A stretch of 64,000 bases of DNA from positions 186,001-250,000 of the forward strand of contig NZ_PVNH01000002.1 of the NCBI RefSeq assembly GCF_003001955.1. The letters run 5' to 3'. Position numbers and translations under genes: made by a program. This DNA comes from Prauserella shujinwangii (GTDB taxonomy: Bacteria > Actinomycetota > Actinomycetes > Mycobacteriales > Pseudonocardiaceae). Under the pieces are notes generated by a model that was not told where the DNA came from, made no database searches, and saw nothing but the letters and a program-made list of their open reading frames with translations. Of this stretch, positions 1 to 8,155 are shown piece after piece. The first letter of the stretch is position 1. The number at the start of each line of letters is the position of its first letter.

Positions 1-1587
1 ATCTGCCGCCCGCCGACGATCAAGGGCACGCCCGCGTCGGTCGCGAACCTCGACGCGGTGCGGCGGCTGCCTGGCGTCACCGACGTGGTGCCCATCGCCA
101 CGGGCGTCGCCGTGCGGGCGAAGACGTTCGGCCAGTGCATCGACGCGGTCAACGCGCTCGACGTGGCGTGGAACCCGGGCACGGTGGACGGCGAGTCGGA
201 CGACACCGTGCTGGCCAGGCTGAAGAAGGCCGAGATCCCGCTGACGGTGCCCGCACTGAAGCCGCTGACGGGCGTGGTCGAGGGCGAGTTCACGTTCTAC
301 TGGCGCAACAACGCCGCGCTGGAGCCGAACACCGCGGTCGCCGACGTGCGGGCCGACCGGGCGGAGATCTGGGCGCCACTGCAGTCGCCCATCCTGTGCC
401 AGGAGCAGGTCGCGGCCCAGCTTGGCCTGCCGCTGAACGCCGTCACGGTGCACGTCGTGCAGGCGGGCGGCGCGTTCGGCAGGCGGATGTTCAACGACGT
501 CGTGCTGGAGGCCACGGAGGCCTCGAAGAAGATGGGCAAGCCGGTCAAGCTGATGTGGCACCGCACCGACGAGTGCCGGCAGGGCCGCATGCACCCGATG
601 TGCACGTCGCGGATCCGCGCGACGTACTCCGGCGGCAACGTGCTCACCTTCGAGCAGCGGCACACCAGCGTCGCCACCGACTACACGCAGGGGTTCGGCG
701 AGATCATCACCGCGCTCGGCGCGAAGATCCCGCCGCTGGGCCAGGGCAACGAGCTCGGCTTCTCGGTGCCGGTCTTCCACCTCACCGTCAACGTGCCGTA
801 CAACTTCGGCGCGGTCACGCAGCTGCTCAACGAGGTCTACACCTACGACACGTTCCCGACCAGCAGCGTGCGCAACCTGGTCAACCCGGACGTGCGCACG
901 GCGCAGGAGCTGATCGTCGACCAGCTCGCCGCCAAGATGGGCAAGGACCCGTACACCTTCCGCAGGCAGTTCGTCGACGACGACCGCGTCCGGGCCGTGC
1001 TCGACAAGGCGGCCGAGGTCGGCGAGTGGGGCCGCGAGATGGAGCCGGGCACCGCGCAGGCGATCACCGTGCACAAGGAGTACAAGGGGGCCACCGCCAC
1101 GCTGGTGGAGATCGACTGCAGGCCGGAGACGGTGAACCGGAAGATCCGCAACGCGGTCACCGGGCCCCGCGTCACCAAGGCCGTGATGGCGGTCGACACC
1201 GGCCTGCCCATCAACCCGCGCGGGCTGGAGGCGCAGATGCAGGGCGGCATCATGGACGGGATCGCCCAGGCGCTGACGTCGAGCCTGCACCTGCGGGACG
1301 GCACGCTGCTCGAGGGCAGCTGGGACGACTACTTCTACACCCGGCACTGGAACGCGCCACTCGAGACCAAGATCATCGTCATGCCGCCGACCACGGGCGA
1401 GCCGGGCGGCGCGGGCGAGTTCGGCGTCCCCTCGGCGATGGCGGCGGTCGCGTGCGCCTACGCCAGGGCCACCGGGACCATCCCGACCAGCTTCCCGATC
1501 AACCACGGCACGCTGAGCTTCAAGCCGAAGGCGACCGTGCCGCCCCTGCCCCCTTCGCCGACCAACGGCCTCGAGTTCGCGTACTGA
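1..1587 (+). CDS. Molybdopterin-dependent hydroxylase large subunit (isoquinoline 1-oxidoreductase beta-like), 5' partial
   Basis: The reading frame is open from base 1, so the gene enters from outside the window and its N-terminus is missing. The visible 528 residues match the xanthine oxidase/IorB superfamily, whose members hydroxylate N-heterocycles or aldehydes at a molybdopterin cofactor. Supporting motifs are the glycine-rich cofactor loop AGGAFGRRMFND and, near the C-terminus, GEPGGAGEFGVPSAMAAV, which carries the conserved active-site glutamate. Full-length relatives are about 700-750 residues, so roughly 200 residues lie upstream. The 2Fe-2S subunit gene follows after 10 bases, so the two are co-transcribed. 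The order here is large subunit first; the classical iorAB order is small first. Substrate cannot be predicted. Confidence 0.88.
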   Translation: MCRPPTIKGTPASVANLDAVRRLPGVTDVVPIATGVAVRAKTFGQCIDAVNALDVAWNPGTVDGESDDTVLARLKKAEIPLTVPALKPLTGVVEGEFTFYWRNNAALEPNTAVADVRADRAEIWAPLQSPILCQEQVAAQLGLPLNAVTVHVVQAGGAFGRRMFNDVVLEATEASKKMGKPVKLMWHRTDECRQGRMHPMCTSRIRATYSGGNVLTFEQRHTSVATDYTQGFGEIITALGAKIPPLGQGNELGFSVPVFHLTVNVPYNFGAVTQLLNEVYTYDTFPTSSVRNLVNPDVRTAQELIVDQLAAKMGKDPYTFRRQFVDDDRVRAVLDKAAEVGEWGREMEPGTAQAITVHKEYKGATATLVEIDCRPETVNRKIRNAVTGPRVTKAVMAVDTGLPINPRGLEAQMQGGIMDGIAQALTSSLHLRDGTLLEGSWDDYFYTRHWNAPLETKIIVMPPTTGEPGGAGEFGVPSAMAAVACAYARATGTIPTSFPINHGTLSFKPKATVPPLPPSPTNGLEFAY

Positions 1588-1597
1588 GGAGCATCCG

Positions 1598-2074
1598 GTG
1601 CCCACACACACCTTCAAGGTCAACGGCAAGCAGGTCACGGTGGACATCGAGGACGATGTCCGGCTGCTGTGGGTGCTGCGCGACGTGCTCGGGATCAACG
1701 GCCCGAAGTACGGCTGCGGCATCAACGTCTGCAAGGCCTGCACCTGCCACATCAACGGCAAGGCGTTCAACCCGTGCTCGGTGCGGGTGGCCGACGTCGA
1801 GCCGGACGACGAGATCACCACGATCGAGGGCCTGCCGGGCACGGTCGGCGCCGATCTGCATCCGATGCAGGAGGCGTGGCTGGAACGCGACGTGGCACAG
1901 TGCGGCTACTGCCAGCCGGGACAGATCATGGCCGCGGTGGCGAAGGTGCGGCAGGCCAGGGCGGCCGGCCGCGAGATCGGTGACGCGGACATCGACGAGA
2001 TCCGCAACATCTGCCGCTGCGGCACCTACGCCAGGATCCGCGAGGCGATCAAGGACGGCGCGAAGAAGATGTGA
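1598..2074 (+). CDS. (2Fe-2S)-binding small subunit of molybdenum hydroxylase
   Basis: This 158-residue protein carries two 2Fe-2S clusters that pass electrons from the molybdenum site of the adjacent large subunit to an external acceptor. The N-terminal plant-ferredoxin-type cluster is marked by CGINVCKACTC plus a downstream cysteine (about residues 40-62). The C-terminal helical cluster is marked by CGYCQPGQ and NICRCGTY. Length and motif order are normal for IorA/CoxS-type subunits. The GTG start at 1598 follows AGGAGCATCCG. No FAD-binding medium subunit gene is present, which fits an IorAB-type two-subunit enzyme that donates to a cytochrome or quinone rather than NAD. The neighbour supports the assignment strongly. 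Confidence 0.9.
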   Translation: MPTHTFKVNGKQVTVDIEDDVRLLWVLRDVLGINGPKYGCGINVCKACTCHINGKAFNPCSVRVADVEPDDEITTIEGLPGTVGADLHPMQEAWLERDVAQCGYCQPGQIMAAVAKVRQARAAGREIGDADIDEIRNICRCGTYARIREAIKDGAKKM

Positions 2075-2099
2075 CGCACCCTGTCCCGCGCGGCCCGGC

Positions 2100-2705
2100 T
2101 CAGCCCGTGCCGCGCGGGACGGGCGCGTTCCAGCGTCGCCAGAGGGCCACCACCCGGAGCGCGACCACGAACGCGGCGGCGCCGAGCGTGACGGGCGCCT
2201 GCGGCAGGCGCAGCGCGTCGCCCGCGGCGACCAGCACCGCCCCGGCCAGTGCGGCGAGCGCGTAGATGTCCTTGCGCAGGACCAGCGGGATCTCGCGGAG
2301 CAGCACGTCGCGCAGCGCGCCGCCGCCGATGCCGGTGGTCATGCCGATGAGGCAGGCGGTGTAGGCGGGCACGCCGGCGTCGAGCGCGATCGCCGTGCCC
2401 GCCGTGGCGAACATGCCGAGGCCGACGGCGTCGGCCAGCAGGACCGCCCTGCGCAGCCGGGCGAGCTGCGGGTGGAACGCGAACACCAGCAGGGCGGTCG
2501 CCGCGCACGCGGCGAGGTACGGCCAGGTGCGCAGCGTGGTCGGCGGCTGGATGCCGAGCAGGACGTCGCGGATGATGCCGCCACCCAGCGCGGTGGTGAT
2601 GCCGAGGACGGTCACGCCGAAGATGTCCAGCCGCGCGCGGACCGCCGCGAGCGCGCCGGACGCCGCGAACGCCACGAGGCCGAGGATCTCCAGCGCGACG
2701 AACAC
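2100..2705 (-). CDS. TRIC-type trimeric intracellular cation channel family protein (former UPF0126)
   Basis: A 201-residue membrane protein built of two similar halves of hydrophobic helices. Each half carries the family signature, seen here as GGGIIRDVL and GGGALRDVL. Prokaryotic TRIC homologues form homotrimeric monovalent-cation (potassium) channels in the cytoplasmic membrane. Length is normal. The GTG start at 2705 directly abuts the TGA of the upstream response-regulator gene, so the two are probably translated from one message. What the regulator has to do with a cation channel is not known. The identification rests on the duplicated GGG-x-(I/L)RD motif and hydrophobicity. Confidence 0.85.
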   Translation of the reverse strand: MFVALEILGLVAFAASGALAAVRARLDIFGVTVLGITTALGGGIIRDVLLGIQPPTTLRTWPYLAACAATALLVFAFHPQLARLRRAVLLADAVGLGMFATAGTAIALDAGVPAYTACLIGMTTGIGGGALRDVLLREIPLVLRKDIYALAALAGAVLVAAGDALRLPQAPVTLGAAAFVVALRVVALWRRWNAPVPRGTG

Positions 2706-3356
2706 TCAGTGGATCAATCCGCCGCGGTAGGCCAGCAGCGCGGCCTGGACCCGGTTGGCCGCGCCGATCTTGGACAGCACCGCGGAGACGTAGCCCTTGA
2801 CGGTGGCCTCCGAAAGGTGCAGGCGGGAGCCGATCTCGGCGTTCGAGAGGCCCTGCCCGATCAGCCCGACCACCTCGCGCTCGCGTTCGGAGAGGGAGGC
2901 CAGCATCTTGCGGGCGGGTGCCGCGGCACGCTGCTCGTCGCGGTGCGCGTGGACCATCCGGGCGGCGACCCCGGGATCGAGGACGGCGCCGCCGCGGTGC
3001 AGGTCGCGGATCGCGCGGACGAGCGCGGTGGGGTCGATGTCCTTCAGCAGGAACCCGTTCGCGCCGAACCGCAGGGCGAGGCTGACGTACTCGTCGATGT
3101 CGAAGGTGGTCAGCATCGCGACGGTCGGAGGCTCCGGCAGGCTCTGGATGGCCCGCAGCGCGCGGATGCCGTCGTCGGCGGCACGCATCCGGATGTCGAG
3201 CAGAGCGACGTCGGGGTGGTATCTCCGGGCGGCCTCGACGGCTGATCTGCCGTCGGTGGCCTCGCCGACGACCTCGATGTCAGGCGCGCCGGACATCATC
3301 GCGCGCAGCCCGGAGCGGACCATTTCCTCGTCGTCGGCGAACATCACCTTGATCAA
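2706..3356 (-). CDS. NarL/FixJ-type two-component response regulator, orphan
   Basis: A 216-residue response regulator: an N-terminal receiver domain (acidic pocket FADDEEM; phospho-acceptor aspartate in ALLDIRM) followed by a LuxR-type helix-turn-helix (LSEREREVVGLIGQGLSN, then EATVKGYVSAVLSKI). It should bind DNA as a dimer when phosphorylated. I chose the TTG start at 3356, preceded by a GGAGG-like site, because residues upstream of it have no receiver similarity; the ATG at 3344 is an alternative that would clip the first strand. No histidine kinase gene lies next to it in the window, so the partner is encoded elsewhere. The gene ends immediately before the TRIC channel gene. Confidence 0.88.
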   Translation of the reverse strand: MIKVMFADDEEMVRSGLRAMMSGAPDIEVVGEATDGRSAVEAARRYHPDVALLDIRMRAADDGIRALRAIQSLPEPPTVAMLTTFDIDEYVSLALRFGANGFLLKDIDPTALVRAIRDLHRGGAVLDPGVAARMVHAHRDEQRAAAPARKMLASLSEREREVVGLIGQGLSNAEIGSRLHLSEATVKGYVSAVLSKIGAANRVQAALLAYRGGLIH

Positions 3357-3517
3357 CGGAAGCCTCCGGCAGCCGGTGGAGCGGGATCGCCACTCCGGGT
3401 CGAGGGTTTGGTTACCCACTGGTAGTGGGGGTATTACAGTGAGCAATCCGCTCGGAGTCAAGATGCCCCTCACCCACGCGTCCGGCGACCAGCTAAGCTG
3501 TCAGGCAGTAGCAACCT

Positions 3518-3590
3518 GCCCTCGTAGCTCAGGGGATAGAGCACGGCTCTCCTAAAGCCGGTGTCGAAGGTTCGAATCCTTCCGGGGGCG
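3518..3590 (+). tRNA. tRNA-Arg(CCT)
   Basis: A complete 73-base cloverleaf without encoded CCA. The acceptor GCCCTCG pairs with CGGGGGC (one G-T pair), the D arm is GCTC...GAGC, the anticodon stem CGGCT/AGCCG holds the loop CTCCTAA with anticodon CCT, and the T arm is GAAGG TTCGAAT CCTTC. Discriminator base is G. It decodes AGG arginine codons. tRNA genes are common attachment sites for integrative elements, and the DNA just downstream contains only decayed mobile DNA. I did not find a second copy of the tRNA 3' end in the window. Confidence 0.95.
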
Positions 3591-4074
3591 CAATCCCCTG
3601 GTCAGAGCCTGACCAGGGGAGCTACGCCGAGCCTTCCCACGGTTGACTCCCGTCTTTCGGTGGCGTGATCGTCGGCCGCTCCCCCAGCGCGGGTGCCACG
3701 TCGTCGCCCACCACGCCGCGTCCCATGTAGTCCTCCTGGGTCGTGCTGATGCGCTCCGTCTCAGCCACTCCGTGGGCAGTCTTGGCGACGGACGGGGCAT
3801 ACAACACGATGACGCGGCTGCACCTCGACGACTGGCCCCGCATCGCCCGGGCCGACGAGACAGACCTCGCCGCGCCGCTCGACCGCTGCCAGATCTGGGA
3901 GCGCGATGCTGATCCCGACGGCCGCCAGCTACCCCGCGCCAAGCGCCACGACGACAAGGCGCTCGCAGCCGTACAACTCGACCACATCCGCAGCTAGAGC
4001 CGCTGCCCCACCGCAGCGCACGCGGCTGCGGTTGCTGATGTGGGTGGTTTCGCCGGCCAGGTCGTCGCCGAACC
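3591..4074. other. Decayed DNA downstream of the tRNA, no intact gene
   Basis: Apart from the terminator hairpin, this stretch holds only short open frames. A minus-strand frame ending at 3622 and a plus-strand frame ending near 3997 both show short protein-like runs. Neither has a recognisable domain, start or full length. This is where the integrase of an element inserted in the tRNA would sit, but I see no integrase motif. Best read as remnant mobile or hypothetical DNA. Confidence 0.4.
3595..3619 (+). terminator. Hairpin terminator after tRNA-Arg
   Basis: A perfect 11-bp stem, CCCCTGGTCAG / CTGACCAGGGG, with a three-base loop begins five bases after the tRNA. There is no T tract, which is usual for actinomycete terminators. 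Confidence 0.7.
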
Positions 4075-4320
4075 CGGCCAGCCGCTTCGCGCAACGACTG
4101 GCGGACAACGGAATCCTGCCGTCAATGGGCTCGGTCGGCGACTCCTACGACAACGCGCTGATGGAGAACTTCTTCTCCACGCTGAAGATCGAGCTCGTGT
4201 CCCGGGACTCCTGGCGCACCCGCGACGGGGCCGAGAACGTGATCTTCAGCTACATCGGCAGCTGGTACAACACACCAGCACATCATCCCCGCGTCCCCAA
4301 CCGAATCCAGGTAACCAACC
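4075..4320 (+). pseudogene. IS3-family transposase (OrfB) C-terminal fragment
   Basis: About 80 codons translate to a run containing NGILPSMGSVGDSYDNALMEN followed by FFSTLKIELV. This is the hallmark end of the DDE catalytic core of IS3-family OrfB, including the final catalytic glutamate region. The next element, normally a tyrosine-rich YN-x-x-RRH motif, is altered to YNTPAHHPRV and the frame then leaves the family. The N-terminal two thirds, OrfA and terminal repeats are absent, so it cannot transpose. Confidence 0.75.
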
Positions 4321-4369
4321 CTCCGAGCATCACCCCGAGGGAGACACCCTTGAGCGCGGGGCTCGTTGG

Positions 4370-4590
4370 GGAAAACCGCGGGCCTTGACCGCGCGGCGGA
4401 GGCGGGCGTTGACGCTCTCGATGGCGTTTGGTCGAGCAGATCACCCGCCGGATCTCGACGTCGAAGGCAAGGATGGGCACGAACTCTGCCCAGGCGTCGT
4501 CCCAGAGCCGGACGATGGCCGGATAGCGGATGCCCCAGGCGTCGGCGAACTCGGCGAAGCGGCTCCCGTGCCGCGGCCTCGGTCGGGGCG
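4370..4590 (-). pseudogene. IS256-family transposase C-terminal fragment, frameshifted
   Basis: On the minus strand the translation runs through WGIRYPAIVRLWDDAW and FDVEIRRVICST in one frame. It then continues as NAIESVNARLRRAVKARGF in another frame. Together these reproduce the conserved C-terminal part of IS256 (mutator-type) transposases with one frameshift near 4437 and loss of the remaining end. It abuts the IS3 remnant, so at least two elements inserted and decayed here. Confidence 0.75.
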
Positions 4591-4656
4591 GTGTAGAGCC
4601 AACCCTCTCTCGGTGAGATCGGGCGAAGGCTACAGCCGATCACGTAGGGTGCCGGG

Positions 4657-5481
4657 GTGGCGACATTGCCGGAGAACTCACTCGGCGCCTTCCTCAGGTC
4701 CCGGCGCGAACGGCTCGATCCCGCCGAGGTGGGCCTGCCGGGTTCCACTCGTCGGCGCACTCCCGGCTTGCGGCGCGAGGAGGTCGCCCGGCGGGCGGAC
4801 CTCAGCGTCGAGTGGTACACACGCCTGGAGCAGGGCCGCGGCGGGCCGCCGTCGGCACAGGTGCTCGACCGAGTGGCCGATGCACTGCTGTTGAACCGTG
4901 CCGAACGAGCGCACGTTTTCCAGCTCGTCCACGGACAAGGGGCCGATGGGCCGCACGCAGGTGCGACTGATCTCGACTCCCGTTTTCGCAAGGTGCTCGA
5001 CGGATTCCCGTACGGGCCTGCCTACATCAAGAACGCGGCCTGGGACATCATCGCCTGGAACCGGGCCGCCCGCCTGGTCCTGTGCGATTACGAGACCCTG
5101 CCCGCACCGGACCGCAACGTGCTGAAGATCCTGTTCCTCGATCCGGCCACCCGGACACTGCTGCCGCGCTGGGAACACGAAGCCGCGCTCGCCGTGTCGA
5201 CCTTCCGGGGCGAGCTCACCCGCTGGGGCGTCACCGGCCAGGCGGCCGGTCTTGTCGAGGAACTCCGGGCCCGCAGCACGGACTTCGCCCGCATGTGGGA
5301 AGCCCACGACGTCGGTGCGCTGGGCGAGGGCGTCAAGCACCTGGCTCATCCCGTCGCCGGTGAGCTTTCGATGTGGTACTCGTCGTTCGCGATCGACGAC
5401 GAGCCTGGACTCGGGCTGGTGCTGTACACACCCGACAGCGAGGTCGACACGCGCCGGATCCGGCACCTGTTGAACGGCTGA
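4657..5481 (+). CDS. MmyB-type helix-turn-helix transcriptional regulator
   Basis: A 274-residue regulator with an N-terminal XRE-type helix-turn-helix (LRREEVARRADLSVEWYTRLEQ at about residues 45-66, typical of the MmyB group) and a C-terminal ligand-binding domain. The C-terminal half is PAS-like in this family (for example NAAWDIIAWNRAARLV) and is thought to bind a fatty acid or other small ligand. GTG start at 4657. The NTF2-like and hydrolase genes follow on the same strand after a 94-base gap, so they are plausible targets. This is the first of two such regulators in the first 8 kb; the second lies at 7128-7994. Confidence 0.88.
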   Translation: MATLPENSLGAFLRSRRERLDPAEVGLPGSTRRRTPGLRREEVARRADLSVEWYTRLEQGRGGPPSAQVLDRVADALLLNRAERAHVFQLVHGQGADGPHAGATDLDSRFRKVLDGFPYGPAYIKNAAWDIIAWNRAARLVLCDYETLPAPDRNVLKILFLDPATRTLLPRWEHEAALAVSTFRGELTRWGVTGQAAGLVEELRARSTDFARMWEAHDVGALGEGVKHLAHPVAGELSMWYSSFAIDDEPGLGLVLYTPDSEVDTRRIRHLLNG

Positions 5482-5575
5482 GGGGTACTGGTCATACCCG
5501 GATAAGCGTGGCGTGGCTGGCCGTGCGGCTCCGAGGAAGCATGAGCAGGGCAAGCTTCCTCGGAAAGGAACGTCA

Positions 5576-6040
5576 ATGGCCACGGCACATCCAAGCCCCA
5601 TCGAGCAGGAAATTCGACAGCGTATGCAGGATTGGAAGGCGTCCTTTGCGGCCAAGGACGTCGACGCCATGATGTCCTTCTACGCCGACGGTGACGCCTT
5701 CAGCGCCTTCGACCTCATGCCACCCATCGAGTTCCGCGGCGGTGACATGTGGCGCGAGAACTGGGTGTCGTTCTTCACCGCCTTTCAGGGACCACTAAAC
5801 CTCGAATTCTCGAGCATGGAGGTGCACGCGGCGGACGAGCTCGCCGTCGCCCGCGTGTTCGTGCGACTCGTCGGTGTGATGAACGGCCAGGACACCGACA
5901 TGTGGGTTCGGACGACGAACTGCTTCCGCCGCATCGACGGCCGATGGTTGATGATCCACGACCACGTCTCAGTGCCGCTCGACTTCGCCACCGGCCGGCC
6001 GCTGACGCACCTCACACCGGAAAAGCCGTTCGGTGAGTAA
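5576..6040 (+). CDS. SnoaL/NTF2-like fold protein
   Basis: A 154-residue protein with the NTF2-like pattern: an N-terminal helix, then a segment on dose and time of exposure (FAAKDVDAMMSFYADGDAF), then strands ending in CFRRIDGRWLMIHDHVSVP. Proteins of this pattern include ketosteroid-isomerase-like and polyketide-cyclase-like enzymes and many small-ligand binders. No reaction can be assigned. The ATG at 5576 is preceded by GGAAAGGAA and is preferred over an upstream in-frame start at 5513. Its stop overlaps the start of the following hydrolase gene, so they are translationally coupled. Confidence 0.8.
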   Translation: MATAHPSPIEQEIRQRMQDWKASFAAKDVDAMMSFYADGDAFSAFDLMPPIEFRGGDMWRENWVSFFTAFQGPLNLEFSSMEVHAADELAVARVFVRLVGVMNGQDTDMWVRTTNCFRRIDGRWLMIHDHVSVPLDFATGRPLTHLTPEKPFGE

Positions 6041-6962
6041 GACGATGAACGAACAGACGGAAGCCGCGCTCGACCGACTCTCGCACGCGTTCGTCAATCC
6101 CCTCCGATCGCCGATCCTGCACACACCGGCGGAGGAGAACCTCGAGTTCGAGGAGGTGACCTTCCCGTCCGCCGACGGGGTGCCGCTGGAGGGATGGTTC
6201 CTGCCCGCCGGCTCCGACCGGCTGATCGTCGCCAACCACCCGATGGGCTTCAACCGCGCAGGACTGCCCACCCACCTGGAGCCGTGGGCGTCGATCTGGG
6301 GGCCGAGCGGCAACGACTTCGAGGTCAACTTCATCCCGGACTACCGGATCCTGCACGACGCGGGCTACAACGTCCTGGCCTACGACCTGCGCAACATGGG
6401 CCTCAGCGGCGCGGCGAATGGCGGCGCCGTCACCAGCGGCCGCTACGAGGCCCGTGATGTGCTCGGCTCGATCAGGTACGTGGCTCGCCGTGCGAGCACG
6501 GCGGGCATGAAAGTGGCTCTGTTCAGCCGGTGCCTCGGCGCGAACTCGACCTTCGCGGCGATGCGCCAGGACGCCAGCGCGTTCGAGGACATCCGCTGCC
6601 TGGTGGCCTGCCAGCCCGTCTCCGACCGCGTCATCATGAGCCGCATGCTCGACATCCTCGGCGTGGGCGCGGATCGCCTGGACGAGCTGGACCGGCGGAT
6701 CAGGCTCAGCACCTCGATCGGCTTCGACCAGCGGCCCGACGCGGCATGGGCCCGCCACGTACGCCTCCCGACCTACCTCTACGGCGTCCACGACGACTCC
6801 CTGACCGTGCCCGCCGACCTCGAACAGATGATCGAAGCGATAGACGTCGAGGACAAGGAGCTGGCCTGGGTACACGGCACCACCGCCCGCTGGGACGGCT
6901 ACCTGGAGTTCCAACGCCGCCCAGAACCGATGTTGCAGTGGTTCGACCGCCACTTCGACTGA
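6033..6962 (+). CDS. Alpha/beta hydrolase with apparent cysteine nucleophile
   Basis: A 309-residue alpha/beta-hydrolase-fold protein. The fold is seen from the strand-turn LIVANHPMGFNR, the helix region AYDLRNMGLSG, and the nucleophile elbow in ALFSRCLGANST. The elbow reads small-x-nucleophile-x-small as S-R-C-L-G, so the nucleophile appears to be cysteine, as in dienelactone hydrolases. The C-terminal region carries HGTTARWDGY, probably holding the triad histidine. GTG start at 6033 overlaps the end of the NTF2-like gene by eight bases; the in-frame ATG at 6045 is an alternative. The substrate is unknown. Confidence 0.8.
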   Translation: MSKTMNEQTEAALDRLSHAFVNPLRSPILHTPAEENLEFEEVTFPSADGVPLEGWFLPAGSDRLIVANHPMGFNRAGLPTHLEPWASIWGPSGNDFEVNFIPDYRILHDAGYNVLAYDLRNMGLSGAANGGAVTSGRYEARDVLGSIRYVARRASTAGMKVALFSRCLGANSTFAAMRQDASAFEDIRCLVACQPVSDRVIMSRMLDILGVGADRLDELDRRIRLSTSIGFDQRPDAAWARHVRLPTYLYGVHDDSLTVPADLEQMIEAIDVEDKELAWVHGTTARWDGYLEFQRRPEPMLQWFDRHFD

Positions 6963-7127
6963 CATCCGCCCGCGAGACGGGCGTGCGGGCTTTGCCACCG
7001 GTGCGACCGCAGGACCGGCGAGCCGACCACGCCACCCACCGTGATCGCGCCACCGAGCACGTCGCTCAGCCGCTCCAACACGGGCAGGCCGTAGTGGCCG
7101 AGCACGCTCAGCGCGCCACGGAAATTC

Positions 7128-7994
7128 TCAGCTCGACTGTCCTAGCTCTTGCTGGACGGGCCGCGTCTGCGCGGTCAAAGATGCGAGCAGGGCGAGCTGG
7201 TCCCTGCCCTCCGGACGCGCATCGGTGGGGTGGTAGATGACGAGCAGCTGGTCGTTGGCTTCGTCCACGGTGAGTTTGGAGAGGTTCATCTCCATCGGAC
7301 CGACCTGCGGGTGATCGATGAGGACGGGGCCGCCCCGGGCTGGACGCACATCGTGCCGAGCCCAAGCCTGCCGGAACGCATCGCTGGCCAGCGACAGCTC
7401 ACCGACCAGTCGCACGATCCGCGGATCGTCGAGACCGGATCCCACGTGCTTGCGGAACATCGCGACCATCTCGCGCGGGTCGAAGAGCATTCGCTCGTCC
7501 GGGTTGAGAAACACCGCACGGAGCAGGTTCTCACCGACCCGGAGGTCCGGGGAAAGGGCCAGCGCCAGCGGATTGCTTGCGAGCACGTCAAAGTATCGCC
7601 CAGAAACGAACGCGGGCATATTGATCGAGTGGACCAGCTCTGCGATCCGGGGCGTCACCGTCTCGCGGCTCCGGGGTGCACGACGCGTTCGTGTCTTTGT
7701 GGCACTCAGTTCGAGAACGTACTCGAGGGAGGGATCGTCGAGTTTCAGCACCCGGGCGATGGCTTCGAGGACCTGCACGGAGGGATTTCGGTCGCGCCCT
7801 TGCTCGAGGCGCAGATAGTAGTCGGCGCTGATGCCCGCGAGCATGGCCACCTCTTCGCGGCGCAGCCCCTGTACCCGACGGCGGCCGTCCTCGGGCAGAC
7901 CGACATCCGCCGGGGAGACAAGCTCCCGCCGGGCGCGCAGGTAATCGCCGAGCCTGTTCTCGCGGCTCCTGCCGGTCTCATTCGCCATTGTCAT
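7128..7994 (-). CDS. MmyB-type helix-turn-helix transcriptional regulator
   Basis: A 288-residue regulator of the same family as the one at 4657. The helix-turn-helix contains LRREEVAMLAGISADYYLRL at about residues 45-65. The C-terminal half is the MmyB ligand domain (FLNPDERMLFDPREMVAM, then HDVRPARGGPVLIDHPQVG). I chose the ATG at 7994; the ATG at 7988 is equally possible, and the longer frame back to 8081 overlaps the divergent promoter region. It is transcribed away from an SDR gene starting at 8156. This regulator-SDR pairing is common in actinomycetes and suggests the regulator represses that gene. Confidence 0.87.
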   Translation of the reverse strand: MTMANETGRSRENRLGDYLRARRELVSPADVGLPEDGRRRVQGLRREEVAMLAGISADYYLRLEQGRDRNPSVQVLEAIARVLKLDDPSLEYVLELSATKTRTRRAPRSRETVTPRIAELVHSINMPAFVSGRYFDVLASNPLALALSPDLRVGENLLRAVFLNPDERMLFDPREMVAMFRKHVGSGLDDPRIVRLVGELSLASDAFRQAWARHDVRPARGGPVLIDHPQVGPMEMNLSKLTVDEANDQLLVIYHPTDARPEGRDQLALLASLTAQTRPVQQELGQSS

Positions 7995-8155
7995 CGAGAG
8001 TAGTTCACCTGGGGTGGCGTTGCCTGGTCCTGCCACTCCCAGGGTTGAGGTGGCCTTCCTCATCGGCCGGAGGTACCGCACAGTCCATGGGAGCGCGGTC
8101 CGCTACCGGTACCACCGCTCGTCTAGCAGAGCCACAACAGACAGGGAGGAGCCTC

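Noticed and set aside
135-3245. A very long plus-strand open frame over the first 3 kb
   Set aside because: It is a shadow of the true frames. Its translation is arginine- and alanine-rich without domains, while the overlapping genes show clear motifs.
3518-3619. Direct repeat of the tRNA 3' end as an attachment-site pair
   Set aside because: I looked for a second copy of the T-arm and acceptor sequence in the window and did not find one.
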